From NCBI RefSeq assembly GCF_009764355.1, contig NZ_LNUA01000069.1, positions 1-5,630 on the forward strand: a stretch of DNA of 5,630 nucleotides. Reading direction: 5' to 3'. The translations under genes were made by a program, and so were the position numbers. Position 1 is the stretch's first letter. Each line of letters starts with the position of its first letter. The notes beneath the pieces were generated by a model. It saw only the letters and a list, made by a program, of their open reading frames with translations, was not told the DNA's origin and did no database searches. This DNA comes from Companilactobacillus bobalius. GTDB taxonomy: Bacteria; Bacillota; Bacilli; Lactobacillales; Lactobacillaceae. Positions 1 to 5,260 of the stretch are shown here, piece after piece.

Positions 1-10
1 CATTCTATGT

Positions 11-21
11 GTAAGTGCGCA
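11..21 (+). other. oriT: Putative transfer origin (oriT) nick motif, MobQ-like
   Basis: The sequence GTAAGTGCGCA resembles the conserved nick-site core (TAAGTGCGCCCT-like) of MobQ-family transfer origins such as those of RSF1010 relatives and staphylococcal or enterococcal pSK41/pIP501-type plasmids. Those origins have an inverted repeat just upstream of the core. Here the upstream side is cut off by the window start, so the repeat cannot be verified. The two small coiled-coil genes that follow are of a kind seen in mobilisation modules, which supports the call. No relaxase gene is present in the window. Confidence 0.55.
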
Positions 22-106
22 TTGACCTCGTTTCACTCGGTCTGCTGATTCTCCTGAATTTATTTTTAGTGTATGCCTTCCGCTTCGCTATTTCAACTTT
101 TATACT

Positions 107-135
107 TTGACTTAACGTTTCCTATATGATATAGT
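107..135 (+). promoter_or_regulatory. Promoter of the small two-gene operon
   Basis: The -35 box TTGACT (107-112) and -10 box TATAGT (130-135) are separated by exactly 17 bases, a near-consensus vegetative sigma promoter. Transcription would start near 142, about 30 bases before the first gene at 173, and run through both small genes to the terminator at 660-696. Confidence 0.75.
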
Positions 136-172
136 TTCGGTGATTATTTCTAATATGATTTGAGGGATCGTT

Positions 173-382
173 ATGTCTAAAAGTAACTTAGAAAAACAAG
201 AAGCTAAATTAAAAGCCCTTAATCAAAAAATTAAGGACGAAAAAAATAAGATTGAACAACGGCTAGGTAAACAAATCATCAGTCAAGCCAATTTAGATTA
301 TGCTAATTTGTCTAACGATCAGATTAAGCTTTTAGCTAAGCAATTTTCTGAATTTTTAAAGGTAAAGTCCGTAGATCATTAG
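173..382 (+). CDS. Small charged coiled-coil protein, possible mobilisation accessory protein
   Basis: A 69-residue protein with no signal peptide or membrane segment. Residues 5-30 are a dense run of K, E, Q and L spaced like a coiled coil. The C-terminal part (about 40-65) has the pattern of a short helical pair ending in QFSEFLKVK. A Shine-Dalgarno sequence GAGGG lies about 7 bases before the ATG, and the promoter at 107-135 is correctly placed. The gene is 22 bases upstream of a second small gene with the same layout (basic coiled coil, then a short helical tail), so the two are probably co-transcribed and perhaps distant paralogues or partners. Small proteins of this type occur next to oriT and relaxase genes in lactobacillus plasmids, which makes a relaxosome accessory role the best guess. 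I cannot assign a family with confidence. Confidence 0.7.
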   Translation: MSKSNLEKQEAKLKALNQKIKDEKNKIEQRLGKQIISQANLDYANLSNDQIKLLAKQFSEFLKVKSVDH

Positions 383-404
383 CCATACGAGATGGGGAAA
401 TTCC

Positions 405-683
405 ATGTCTAATCAATATGAAAAACTAGTCGAGCAGCAAGCGCGTTTAAAACAAAAAATTGATCGGGAAGATTTTAAATTACGACAATCTAAATACTAT
501 GAAAATCGACAAGCCCGCAAAGCCCGTTCTCGCCGATTAATTCAAAAAGGGGCTTTGCTAGAAAAATACTTTCAAGCTGATAATCTCTCGGTTGAACAAA
601 CCGAAGAGCTTTTAAAAATATTTGCCGATTACGTTAATGTCCATAAACCAAATAAACTCAAAAACGATCAACCTAATAACTAG
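405..683 (+). CDS. Small basic coiled-coil protein, DUF3847/TraD-like, likely mobilisation accessory
   Basis: A 92-residue, strongly basic protein. Residues 4-36 form an amphipathic, Q/K/R-rich coiled coil, followed by an arginine-rich stretch (about 36-45) and the motif RRLIQKGALLEKYF (about 43-56). That charged helix plus R-R-L-I-x-x-G-A pattern is typical of the small DUF3847 and TraD-like proteins encoded beside relaxases in Gram-positive and other mobilisable plasmids. The C-terminus (60-80) is a predicted helix followed by a polar tail. The ribosome site is a modest GGGGA about 7 bases before ATG, so translation may be coupled to the upstream gene. Its last codons overlap the 3' end of the oppositely oriented toxin gene by 11 bases and lie inside the shared terminator. 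The family assignment is from motif memory and the function is inferred from context. Confidence 0.72.
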   Translation: MSNQYEKLVEQQARLKQKIDREDFKLRQSKYYENRQARKARSRRLIQKGALLEKYFQADNLSVEQTEELLKIFADYVNVHKPNKLKNDQPNN

Positions 684-696
684 GCCGATCGTTTTT
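660..696. terminator. Bidirectional rho-independent terminator spanning two stop codons
   Basis: AAAAACGATC (660-669) pairs perfectly with GATCGTTTTT (687-696). Inside the 17-base loop CCTA (672-675) can pair with TAGG (681-684), lengthening the hairpin. On the plus strand the stem is followed by TTTTTATTTT and on the minus strand by TTTTTGAG, so it can stop transcripts from both sides. The stop codons of the convergent genes (681-683 plus, 673-675 minus) both sit within the hairpin. Confidence 0.88.
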
Positions 697-1155
697 ATTT
701 TCAGGATTGTGTTTAGCAAAGTCTTTTAACTGTTTTTGAATTCTTTGTGTAAGCTCTGCTTTACTTTCTTTGTGCTTCCTTTTACTTGATCGCTGTTGAA
801 TTATCTTTTGACCCTTACCTCTTCTTTTTGATTTTAGGTCAAGCGTAAAATCTGAAATTTTATTTTGATCTAGCTTACTTAAATGACCGATTTCTTTAAA
901 GTTTAAACCGGCTTTGGGAAAGCGATAAATATTACCAAGATCGACCCAGGAAGGTTTCTTCAACCCAGCGGATTGCCAATTTTGAATCGGATAATATTGT
1001 TGCTTGATATAAGCCGACTTCTTTTCATACTGACTAGTAATTTTAAAAGCTTCGACCTTCTGTTCTGATACCCGACGAATTAAAACTGGCCGAGACTTGC
1101 CACCGTTAGTTTCTACAAAACTAACGTATAGGCTGACTAAGTCATTAGTCCTCAT
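673..1155 (-). CDS. PemK/MazF-like toxin of a type II toxin-antitoxin pair, with basic C-terminal tail
   Basis: A 160-residue protein predicted to be an mRNA-cleaving toxin of the MazF/PemK fold. The N-terminal domain (about 1-105) begins with NDLVSLYVSF and contains GGKSRPVLI (18-26), which matches the family's GxxRPxLV strand carrying the catalytic arginine (R22 here). T40-S41 in KITSQ fits the position of the conserved threonine. The tract SWVDLGNIYRF (69-79) resembles the S/T-x-V-x-L/D substrate-binding strand. From about 106 onward there is a lysine/arginine-rich helical tail of about 55 residues that ordinary MazF proteins (110-120 residues) lack. The ATG overlaps the antitoxin's end by 11 bases and has no clear ribosome site of its own, so translational coupling is likely. 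The 3' end reaches into the terminator shared with the convergent gene. The family call rests on motifs and on the antitoxin neighbour; another RNase toxin family is possible. Confidence 0.65.
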   Translation of the reverse strand: MRTNDLVSLYVSFVETNGGKSRPVLIRRVSEQKVEAFKITSQYEKKSAYIKQQYYPIQNWQSAGLKKPSWVDLGNIYRFPKAGLNFKEIGHLSKLDQNKISDFTLDLKSKRRGKGQKIIQQRSSKRKHKESKAELTQRIQKQLKDFAKHNPENKNDRPSY

Positions 1156-1426
1156 CTGGATCGTTGAGCCAATCAGCGACCTCTTTAGCGTCTTTGAACT
1201 CGGTGACTGGTGTCCCTTCGGTCGCCTTTAAAAAGCGTAAATTAGCTCTTTCTTCTTCGCTTAAAGACGCATTAAAAGGTAAAGCACCATTAGCAACAAT
1301 CCGCTTGTAAAACATGTTAATGGCCGTGGTTGGATTTAAGCCCAATTCGCTTAAAATTGCTTCGGTATCATCGGCCAAATCTTTATCAATCTTGACTTGG
1401 ACCCGTTTCTTTTCCTTAACTGCCAT
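1145..1426 (-). CDS. RelB/DinJ-family antitoxin
   Basis: A 93-residue protein that should bind and neutralise the downstream toxin and repress their common promoter. Residues 7-50 match the ribbon-helix-helix domain of the RelB/DinJ family: a strand RVQVKIDKDL, then helix DDTEAILSELGL, then NPTTAINMFYKRIVANGALPF, whose N/S-P-T-x-A-I-x-x-F and final LPF are characteristic. The acidic C-terminal half (57-93, ending in WLNDPDED) is the expected flexible toxin-binding region. AAGGAG lies about 11 bases before the ATG, and a near-consensus promoter is found at 1457-1485. DinJ is classically paired with YafQ; here the partner is MazF/PemK-like, a swap known in Firmicutes. Confidence 0.9.
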   Translation of the reverse strand: MAVKEKKRVQVKIDKDLADDTEAILSELGLNPTTAINMFYKRIVANGALPFNASLSEEERANLRFLKATEGTPVTEFKDAKEVADWLNDPDED

Positions 1427-1456
1427 GATTGTCTCATCTCCTTTTTTGCTACTACC

Positions 1457-1485
1457 ATTATACTACCTTTTGAGTACCTTATCAA
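1457..1485 (-). promoter_or_regulatory. Promoter of the toxin-antitoxin operon
   Basis: Read leftward, the -35 box is TTGATA (1480-1485), then a 17-base spacer, then a perfect TATAAT (1457-1462). Transcription should start near 1450, and AAGGAG (1438-1443) precedes the antitoxin ATG at 1426. This is one of the strongest promoters in the window, as expected for an autorepressed toxin-antitoxin operon. Confidence 0.85.
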
Positions 1486-1492
1486 TAGATAA
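1479..1492. promoter_or_regulatory. Palindrome over the -35 box, candidate antitoxin operator
   Basis: TTATC (1479-1483) and GATAA (1488-1492) form a perfect inverted repeat around AATA, covering the -35 box. On the minus strand GGTAGTA also occurs twice, on either side of the -10 box. Ribbon-helix-helix antitoxins such as DinJ bind short repeats in their own promoter, so either element could be the operator. That binding is inferred. Confidence 0.45.
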
Positions 1493-1532
1493 AGCCTTGG
1501 CCTCAAATCACTTGAGCTTGGCGTTGATCTAA

Positions 1533-1555
1533 AGGCTGAACTTTTTAGTTAGCCT
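1533..1555 (-). terminator. Hairpin downstream of the repA remnant, possible weak terminator
   Basis: AGGCT (1533-1537) pairs with AGCCT (1551-1555) and AACT (1539-1542) with AGTT (1547-1550), with one bulged G and a four-base loop. It lies about 130 bases downstream of the repA stop on the leftward strand, before the toxin-antitoxin promoter. The T-run after it is short, so termination would be weak. The rest of the 258-base gap (1427-1684) holds only the toxin-antitoxin promoter and operator; I see no other gene there. Confidence 0.4.
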
Positions 1556-1684
1556 GGTTAGCTCTGACACTCATTTAAAAGCCCCTATTCTTCTGTTTAA
1601 GCCATTTAACTCTAGCTTAAGTAAGTATAAATTAGGTTAGTAAGTCTTAAAATCGCTTAGAAAGGATTTTGTAGCCTTTTAGGG

Positions 1685-2444
1685 CTAGTAGTACAACCCA
1701 CTGTTATCGTTGTCGGCCGGCTTTTCTTCTTCGGGGTGTTTGGCCGCATATTCTCTAGCCGCTTGTTTATTCCACCAAACGCCAAATAGGTTTTGCATGG
1801 TGCCGTATAAGTAGTTCTCAACATTCTTGATGTGCTTCTCATTGCTTCTCAGGGCGTTAAAGTAGCGTCTCAAGGCTTTAGTCATTAAAGGTTTCAGTTC
1901 CTCATCATCAAGTGGGATTATGACACCAATATCTTTGTGATCTTTCTCAACTCGGTACTTAGCATTTAAGATAATGCCAATGAAGCGCCGCATTTGTTGC
2001 GGAGTGCGGCACCAAAAACTGAGCAGCTGAATGGCTTCGGGTTCTAAGAAGACTTCCCAGCCACTTTCTGAATCCGTTAAGAACTCATCAGCATGTTTTA
2101 CTAAATCCCGATTTTGGATTTCTATTTCAGCTGGTGAAAAGTTAGCTGTGGAAAAATTTAACTTTTGAGTATCTATCTTGTATCTATCTTTATCTTTTTC
2201 TTTAGGTTCTTTATATAGATTAACTGCACTTTTTGCAGTTCCGCTTGTAGCAAGGGTTTGAGACACTTTTGGGCTATCTTCACCGCGTAAATAGACATCG
2301 GTTGCTTTCACATCGAGCTTGGACAGATATAAGCGATTCGGTTCATTCTTTTTTGTTTTTGGGTTAAAGCCCAGTTGTTTTTGCATCAGCAAATGAGCGG
2401 ATTCGAGTTCTTTTTTAATTTTGACGACTTTTTGATTATGGCAA
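1685..2444 (-). pseudogene. repA: Truncated RepA_N-family plasmid replication initiator, 5' end lost at the IS30 element
   Basis: About 253 residues remain of a theta-replication initiator. The surviving start (CHNQKVVKIKKELE, then LLMQKQLGFN and NRLYLSKLDVKATDVY) is the recognition-helix end and conserved tail of the RepA_N domain, which normally follows about 75-80 further residues beginning with a QYYQLPK-like segment. A variable linker comes next, with SGTAKSAVNLYKEPK typical of lactobacillus RepA. The C-terminal host-specific domain (about 115-235) includes FWCRTPQQMRRFIGIILNAKY, MTKALRRYFNAL and NYLYGTMQNLFGVWWNKQ. The coding sequence stops exactly at the IS end. The only in-frame start is a TTG two codons before the break, with no ribosome site, partly inside the IS terminal repeat. 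Without most of its DNA-binding domain the product should not initiate replication. Confidence 0.85.
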
Positions 2445-2470
2445 GGCAAATTACAAGTTTAATCCGAACA
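2445..2470 (+). repeat. IS30 left terminal inverted repeat
   Basis: Starts GGCAAATT and ends TTAATCCGAACA, matching the reverse complement of 3452-3477 at 20 of 26 positions. It includes the last three bases of the transposase gene plus three further codons. On the minus strand it carries TTGTAA (2451-2456), a possible outward-facing -35 box. Confidence 0.88.
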
Positions 2471-3388
2471 AGCCCGGAATCTTTCAATGGCAGTCTGTTG
2501 ATGATGTATTTTTAATGGTCGTTGATTAATTAGTTCAAGTGCTGCTAGGATCTCATCAGTCGTTACTTGGCTAAAATTGGTCTTTTTCGGGAAGAACCAG
2601 CGTAACCGTCTATTAAAATATTCATTGGAACCTCGCTCCCATGGTGAATATGGATGGCAAAAATAAACTTTGATCTGATAATCCTGTTCTAAGGCCTGAT
2701 AATTGGCAAACTCTTTACCATGATCAACAGTAATGGATTTTGCTTGGGGACCGAAGGCCCCCATAAACTTGCCAAAGGCGGTGTTTAGAGCCTTAGCCGT
2801 TCTATTAGGGGCTTTGATGGCCCATAGAAGTCGAGTCTTACGTTCTACGAATGTAACCAGACATGATCGTAACTCACTTCGACTAGAAAGCACCGTATCT
2901 ACTTCCCAATGACCAAAAGCTAACCGTTGATTAACAGTTGTTGGCCGTTGTTCGATGAAAGTCCCACTTGTAAATTTCCCACGATTTTCGCTCACTCGGT
3001 GCTGGCGGACATTCCGATTGGGTAGATCAGTCAATTTGAAGGGGAGCCAGCCACGATTAAGCCAATTATAAATTGACGCAGTGCTCAAGTTATAAGCGGC
3101 CGCAATGGTTTCTGGTGACCAGGTTAATCGTAAGTGATTGGTAATTAAAGTCGCTAATGCTGCCGTCAGCATCGAACGACGACCGCAATTCCGCCTTTTG
3201 CGATCTGCATCTTGCTGAGCTAATTCTGGATCATAAGGTTTAACCCGGTCCAACTCATAGCTAATCGTAGCTTTGGCGACGCCTAAGGCGTCAGCCATTA
3301 CTTGGTAAGATTTATTCCCCTCATTGACCAGTTGTGCTAGTGCGCCACGTTGAAAACGTGATAAAGTAGATGTACCCAAAGTAATCAC
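2459..3388 (-). CDS. IS30-family DDE transposase
   Basis: A full-length 309-residue transposase that cuts and joins the element's ends through circular or dimeric intermediates. The N-terminus (about 9-50) carries the IS30 helix-turn-helix, including YQVMADALGVAKATISYEL. A second DNA-binding segment with SPETIAAAYNLSTASIYNWLNRG follows (91-113). The catalytic core has D164 (GHWEVDTV), D222 (ITVDHGKEF) and E256 (PWERGSNEYFNRRLRWFFP), with 33 residues between the last two as expected for IS30. No frameshift or stop interrupts it. The start is uncertain: the listed GTG (3386-3388) directly abuts AGGGAG, whereas the TTG at codon 4 sits about 8 bases after it and may be the true start. The -10-like TACAAT at 3419-3424 would serve as promoter. 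Confidence 0.95.
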   Translation of the reverse strand: MITLGTSTLSRFQRGALAQLVNEGNKSYQVMADALGVAKATISYELDRVKPYDPELAQQDADRKRRNCGRRSMLTAALATLITNHLRLTWSPETIAAAYNLSTASIYNWLNRGWLPFKLTDLPNRNVRQHRVSENRGKFTSGTFIEQRPTTVNQRLAFGHWEVDTVLSSRSELRSCLVTFVERKTRLLWAIKAPNRTAKALNTAFGKFMGAFGPQAKSITVDHGKEFANYQALEQDYQIKVYFCHPYSPWERGSNEYFNRRLRWFFPKKTNFSQVTTDEILAALELINQRPLKIHHQQTAIERFRACSD

Positions 3389-3418
3389 TCCCTATATTGG
3401 TTGGAATTAGCTACTACC

Positions 3419-3447
3419 ATTGTAAGTGATTGCTTTGGGCTTTTTAA
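3419..3447 (-). promoter_or_regulatory. Possible weak internal transposase promoter
   Basis: TACAAT (3419-3424, read leftward) lies 17 bases from TTAAAA (3442-3447). The -10 is good and the -35 poor, fitting low expression of a transposase. A second -10-like TATAAT (3463-3468) lies inside the right terminal repeat with no good -35 in the present flank. Confidence 0.35.
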
Positions 3448-3451
3448 TTTC

Positions 3452-3477
3452 TGTTCAGATTAATTATAGAATTTGCC
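3452..3477 (-). repeat. IS30 right terminal inverted repeat
   Basis: Reverse complement begins GGCAAATT and ends TTAATCTGAACA, pairing with 2445-2470. It contains TATAAT on the minus strand (3463-3468). Its outer bases also form the left arm of an unrelated-looking inverted repeat with the flank: GCCAAC at 3475-3480 against GTTGGC at 3487-3492. Confidence 0.88.
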
Positions 3478-3499
3478 AACTATTAAGTTGGCCACATCA

Positions 3500-3513
3500 G
3501 GAACATATGTTCC
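3500..3513. promoter_or_regulatory. 14-bp palindrome resembling a Gram-positive LexA (SOS) box
   Basis: GGAACATATGTTCC is a perfect palindrome whose core GAAC-N4-GTTC equals the Bacillus-type LexA consensus (CGAACRNRYGTTYG) except for the outermost base on each side. It lies just downstream of the predicted start point of the leftward promoter at 3528-3556, a position where repressor binding would block transcription. LexA binding is inferred. Confidence 0.5.
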
Positions 3514-3527
3514 CTTTGACTGACTAT

Positions 3528-3556
3528 AGTTTACCGCACTTCCTAAAGTTTGCCAA
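3528..3556 (-). promoter_or_regulatory. Orphan leftward promoter next to the IS
   Basis: Read leftward, TTGGCA (3551-3556) is followed after 17 bases by TAAACT (3528-3533); TATAGT-like alternatives are badly spaced. Transcription would begin near 3521, pass the palindrome at 3500-3513 and enter the IS30 right end within about 45 bases. No gene begins there, so the gene once driven by it seems to have been lost. The 183-base gap 3478-3660 contains nothing else I can support. Confidence 0.5.
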
Positions 3557-3660
3557 GATATTTTTGTGAGTTCCCCAACAAACCACCAAACTAACAATAC
3601 CCTCACACAGCAACAAGCCTATTCTAGATATATACCTATGGCAATTGATAGCAGCACTTT

Positions 3661-5184
3661 TCACCCCGTTCTTCTTCTCGTCTCCATTCCCCACGGTGGC
3701 TCTGAATCACCACTCACCGCTTGTATCTCAGTTAAAGTACCAACTGTTGGCTCATAAACATTTTTGCTTACAGTTGGCATTAGTGTCGTTAAATACCCTG
3801 TCCACGCTTTACTTTGAGCCTGACGGCTCACCATAGCCGACTTAAATAACATGGTCACCGTCGTCAATAAAGTTGGCTGGTTACCACGCTGCACCCGCTT
3901 CAATTGCGAAGTTGCTTGTAGTTGCTTCATAACCCGATTCAAACTCGCCGGAGAAATCCCTAATTCAGCTTGAATTTGACGCGTTGACATGGCAACCGAA
4001 GCGGCAGAACCACCCATTCGATTAATCAATGCAAGCACATCGTTACGCCATTCGTGGGCATGACTGTATTGTCGTTCGGCACGCGGCTTAGCAAATTTAT
4101 GCCAGCCAATCCCAGCAACAACTTTACCTGAAAAATTAGGCACCCATTGATCCAATAGTCCTTGAACATAACTCAGTGCTGCCCCCCGATAGTTACCTGA
4201 ATAGGCGTCTCTCACGCACTGTACAACTTCGCGATCGGCCAACGGATCATGTAGATTTGAATTGAAGACGTCAAGCACGTCTCTCGCACGTTGTTGCGAG
4301 ATTTTTGACTGATACATCGCTAAAGCTAACGTCAAAACCGTGTTGTGACGGGCTAAACCTTGACCTGATTTGACTGTTGTCACTTTCAATAAGGCTTTAA
4401 ACCAAGCTTGGTCAACCTGCCGACCTTCATCTGGGGCTAGAGAAATCACCTGTCGTTTATCCGGCTTCGTAACCGGAACTTGGGCAGCATAATATTGTGA
4501 CCACTTCATCAGAGCGCTCACCTGGACCAACATATGTGCATCAAAAAAGACTAGATTGTCTTGCCGGGGAATTCGAAAAATTCCAAAGTTATTGCAGCCG
4601 ACATCGACCCCTGCCACTCGTTTTTGAATCCATTGCCGCACAAAACTCGACATTTTTTGGGCTGCTTTTAAGACTGGAAACTGACCGCGTGTTTTCCGCA
4701 AAAACATAGGCTGATCAAAAACGTAGTAGATATGGAATCCCTTCGTAGTCCGCAAAATCATCGTGGGAATGAATAAGTCAGCAACGGTTACGGCCCCCAA
4801 GACCTCTTGCTCACGCGCGTCTCGTTCTTGTGCGTCGGCAAAATCAATATCAACGACCAAGGTATTAATCTGAGCTAAGTTAGCTTCCCGGTGTCCCCGA
4901 ACACTCGACCGATTTTGCGTATAGCCAAGCCAGCTGAATGTATTGGGCGTCCAGTGAGTCATACGATCGGCGATGGCGTCAAGTGCTTCAAAAGAGGTGA
5001 TAACCACACCATGTGCTTTTTGCATTGAATCTTTACTGCTGAAGAGCGCAATGGCCCCTTTTTTTGTAGGAGTTTCCATCACTTGTCCGGCAATATTAGA
5101 ACGACTATTTTTAACTTTATAGGTATGTAATGAATCGTGTAATACCAGCTTTTGTGCAGTCTGAACCGTCTTTAAATCGTACAT
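3661..5184 (-). CDS. rep: Plasmid replication protein: primase-type replicase with PriCT-1-like domain and winged helix
   Basis: A 507-residue cytoplasmic protein, very likely the plasmid's replication initiator and primer synthase. Residues 105-205 carry motifs of an archaeo-eukaryotic-type primase: LVVDIDF (D112 and D114, metal ligands), TTKGFHIYYVF (H151) and GVDVGCNNFGIFRIPR (D194, R204). Residues about 272-335 (GLARHNTVLTLALAM through REVVQCVRDAYSGNYRGA) match the helical PriCT-1 domain that follows such primases in ColE2-like replicases. Residues about 380-435 form a winged helix-turn-helix (STRQIQAELGISPASLNRVMKQL), probably the origin-binding part. The last 70 residues are unassigned. 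The ATG at 5182-5184 is chosen because AAAGGAGGTGA lies about 10 bases upstream; an upstream GTG at 5212 would place this ribosome site inside the gene. Its base composition is richer in GC than the left module, suggesting a different origin. Confidence 0.85.
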   Translation of the reverse strand: MYDLKTVQTAQKLVLHDSLHTYKVKNSRSNIAGQVMETPTKKGAIALFSSKDSMQKAHGVVITSFEALDAIADRMTHWTPNTFSWLGYTQNRSSVRGHREANLAQINTLVVDIDFADAQERDAREQEVLGAVTVADLFIPTMILRTTKGFHIYYVFDQPMFLRKTRGQFPVLKAAQKMSSFVRQWIQKRVAGVDVGCNNFGIFRIPRQDNLVFFDAHMLVQVSALMKWSQYYAAQVPVTKPDKRQVISLAPDEGRQVDQAWFKALLKVTTVKSGQGLARHNTVLTLALAMYQSKISQQRARDVLDVFNSNLHDPLADREVVQCVRDAYSGNYRGAALSYVQGLLDQWVPNFSGKVVAGIGWHKFAKPRAERQYSHAHEWRNDVLALINRMGGSAASVAMSTRQIQAELGISPASLNRVMKQLQATSQLKRVQRGNQPTLLTTVTMLFKSAMVSRQAQSKAWTGYLTTLMPTVSKNVYEPTVGTLTEIQAVSGDSEPPWGMETRRRTG

Positions 5185-5202
5185 GGTGAGCTCACCTCCT
5201 TT
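5185..5202 (-). promoter_or_regulatory. rep ribosome binding site overlapped by a 12-bp palindrome
   Basis: AAAGGAGGTGA (5192-5202) is a near-perfect Shine-Dalgarno sequence. GGTGAGCTCACC (5185-5196) is a perfect palindrome filling the gap between it and the ATG and sharing its last bases. It could fold in the mRNA as a short hairpin that hides part of the ribosome site, or be a binding site for a repressor or for Rep itself. Confidence 0.7.
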
Positions 5203-5260
5203 CAAAATAAACACCTAAGTTAGCTTAATAGAAATGACATAGAAACCGAAAAAGCGCAGA

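Larger units (their letters stand above)
2445..3477 (-). mobile_element. Complete IS30-family insertion sequence, ISLpl1-like
   Basis: A 1033-bp element bounded by 26-bp imperfect inverted repeats (2445-2470 and 3452-3477; 20 of 26 positions match by eye) and holding one intact transposase. The outer eight bases of the repeats (GGCAAATT) are identical. AA flanks both ends (2443-2444 and 3478-3479), which is compatible with the 2-bp target duplication of many IS30 elements but could be chance. The left end interrupts repA, whereas the right flank does not continue repA, so the element now marks a deletion or fusion junction. The transposase closely resembles my memory of the ISLpl1 family of lactobacilli, but exact naming needs a database comparison. 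Confidence 0.9.

Noticed and set aside
1502..1516. Short hairpin CTCAA/TTGAG
   Set aside because: Five base pairs only, no U-run and no clear placement relative to a gene.
1314..1532. Rightward hydrophobic open frame (72 residues) across the antitoxin promoter
   Set aside because: It is the complement of the antitoxin gene and its promoter, with no ribosome site; the hydrophobicity comes from reading a charged gene backwards.
2428..2456. Outward promoter from the IS left end driving the repA fragment
   Set aside because: The -35-like TTGTAA (2451-2456) and the nearest -10-like CATAAT (2435-2440) are only 10 bases apart, and the fragment has no ribosome site.
1448..3424. Shared motif TA(T/C)AATGGTAGTAGC at the -10 regions of the toxin-antitoxin promoter and the transposase promoter
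   Set aside because: A 15-base match with one difference is about what chance allows in a window of this size; no other sequence is shared around it.
3566..3836. Rightward open frames over the rep 3' end
   Set aside because: They lack ribosome sites and are shadows of the rep gene and its downstream spacer; composition and codon pattern favour the minus strand.
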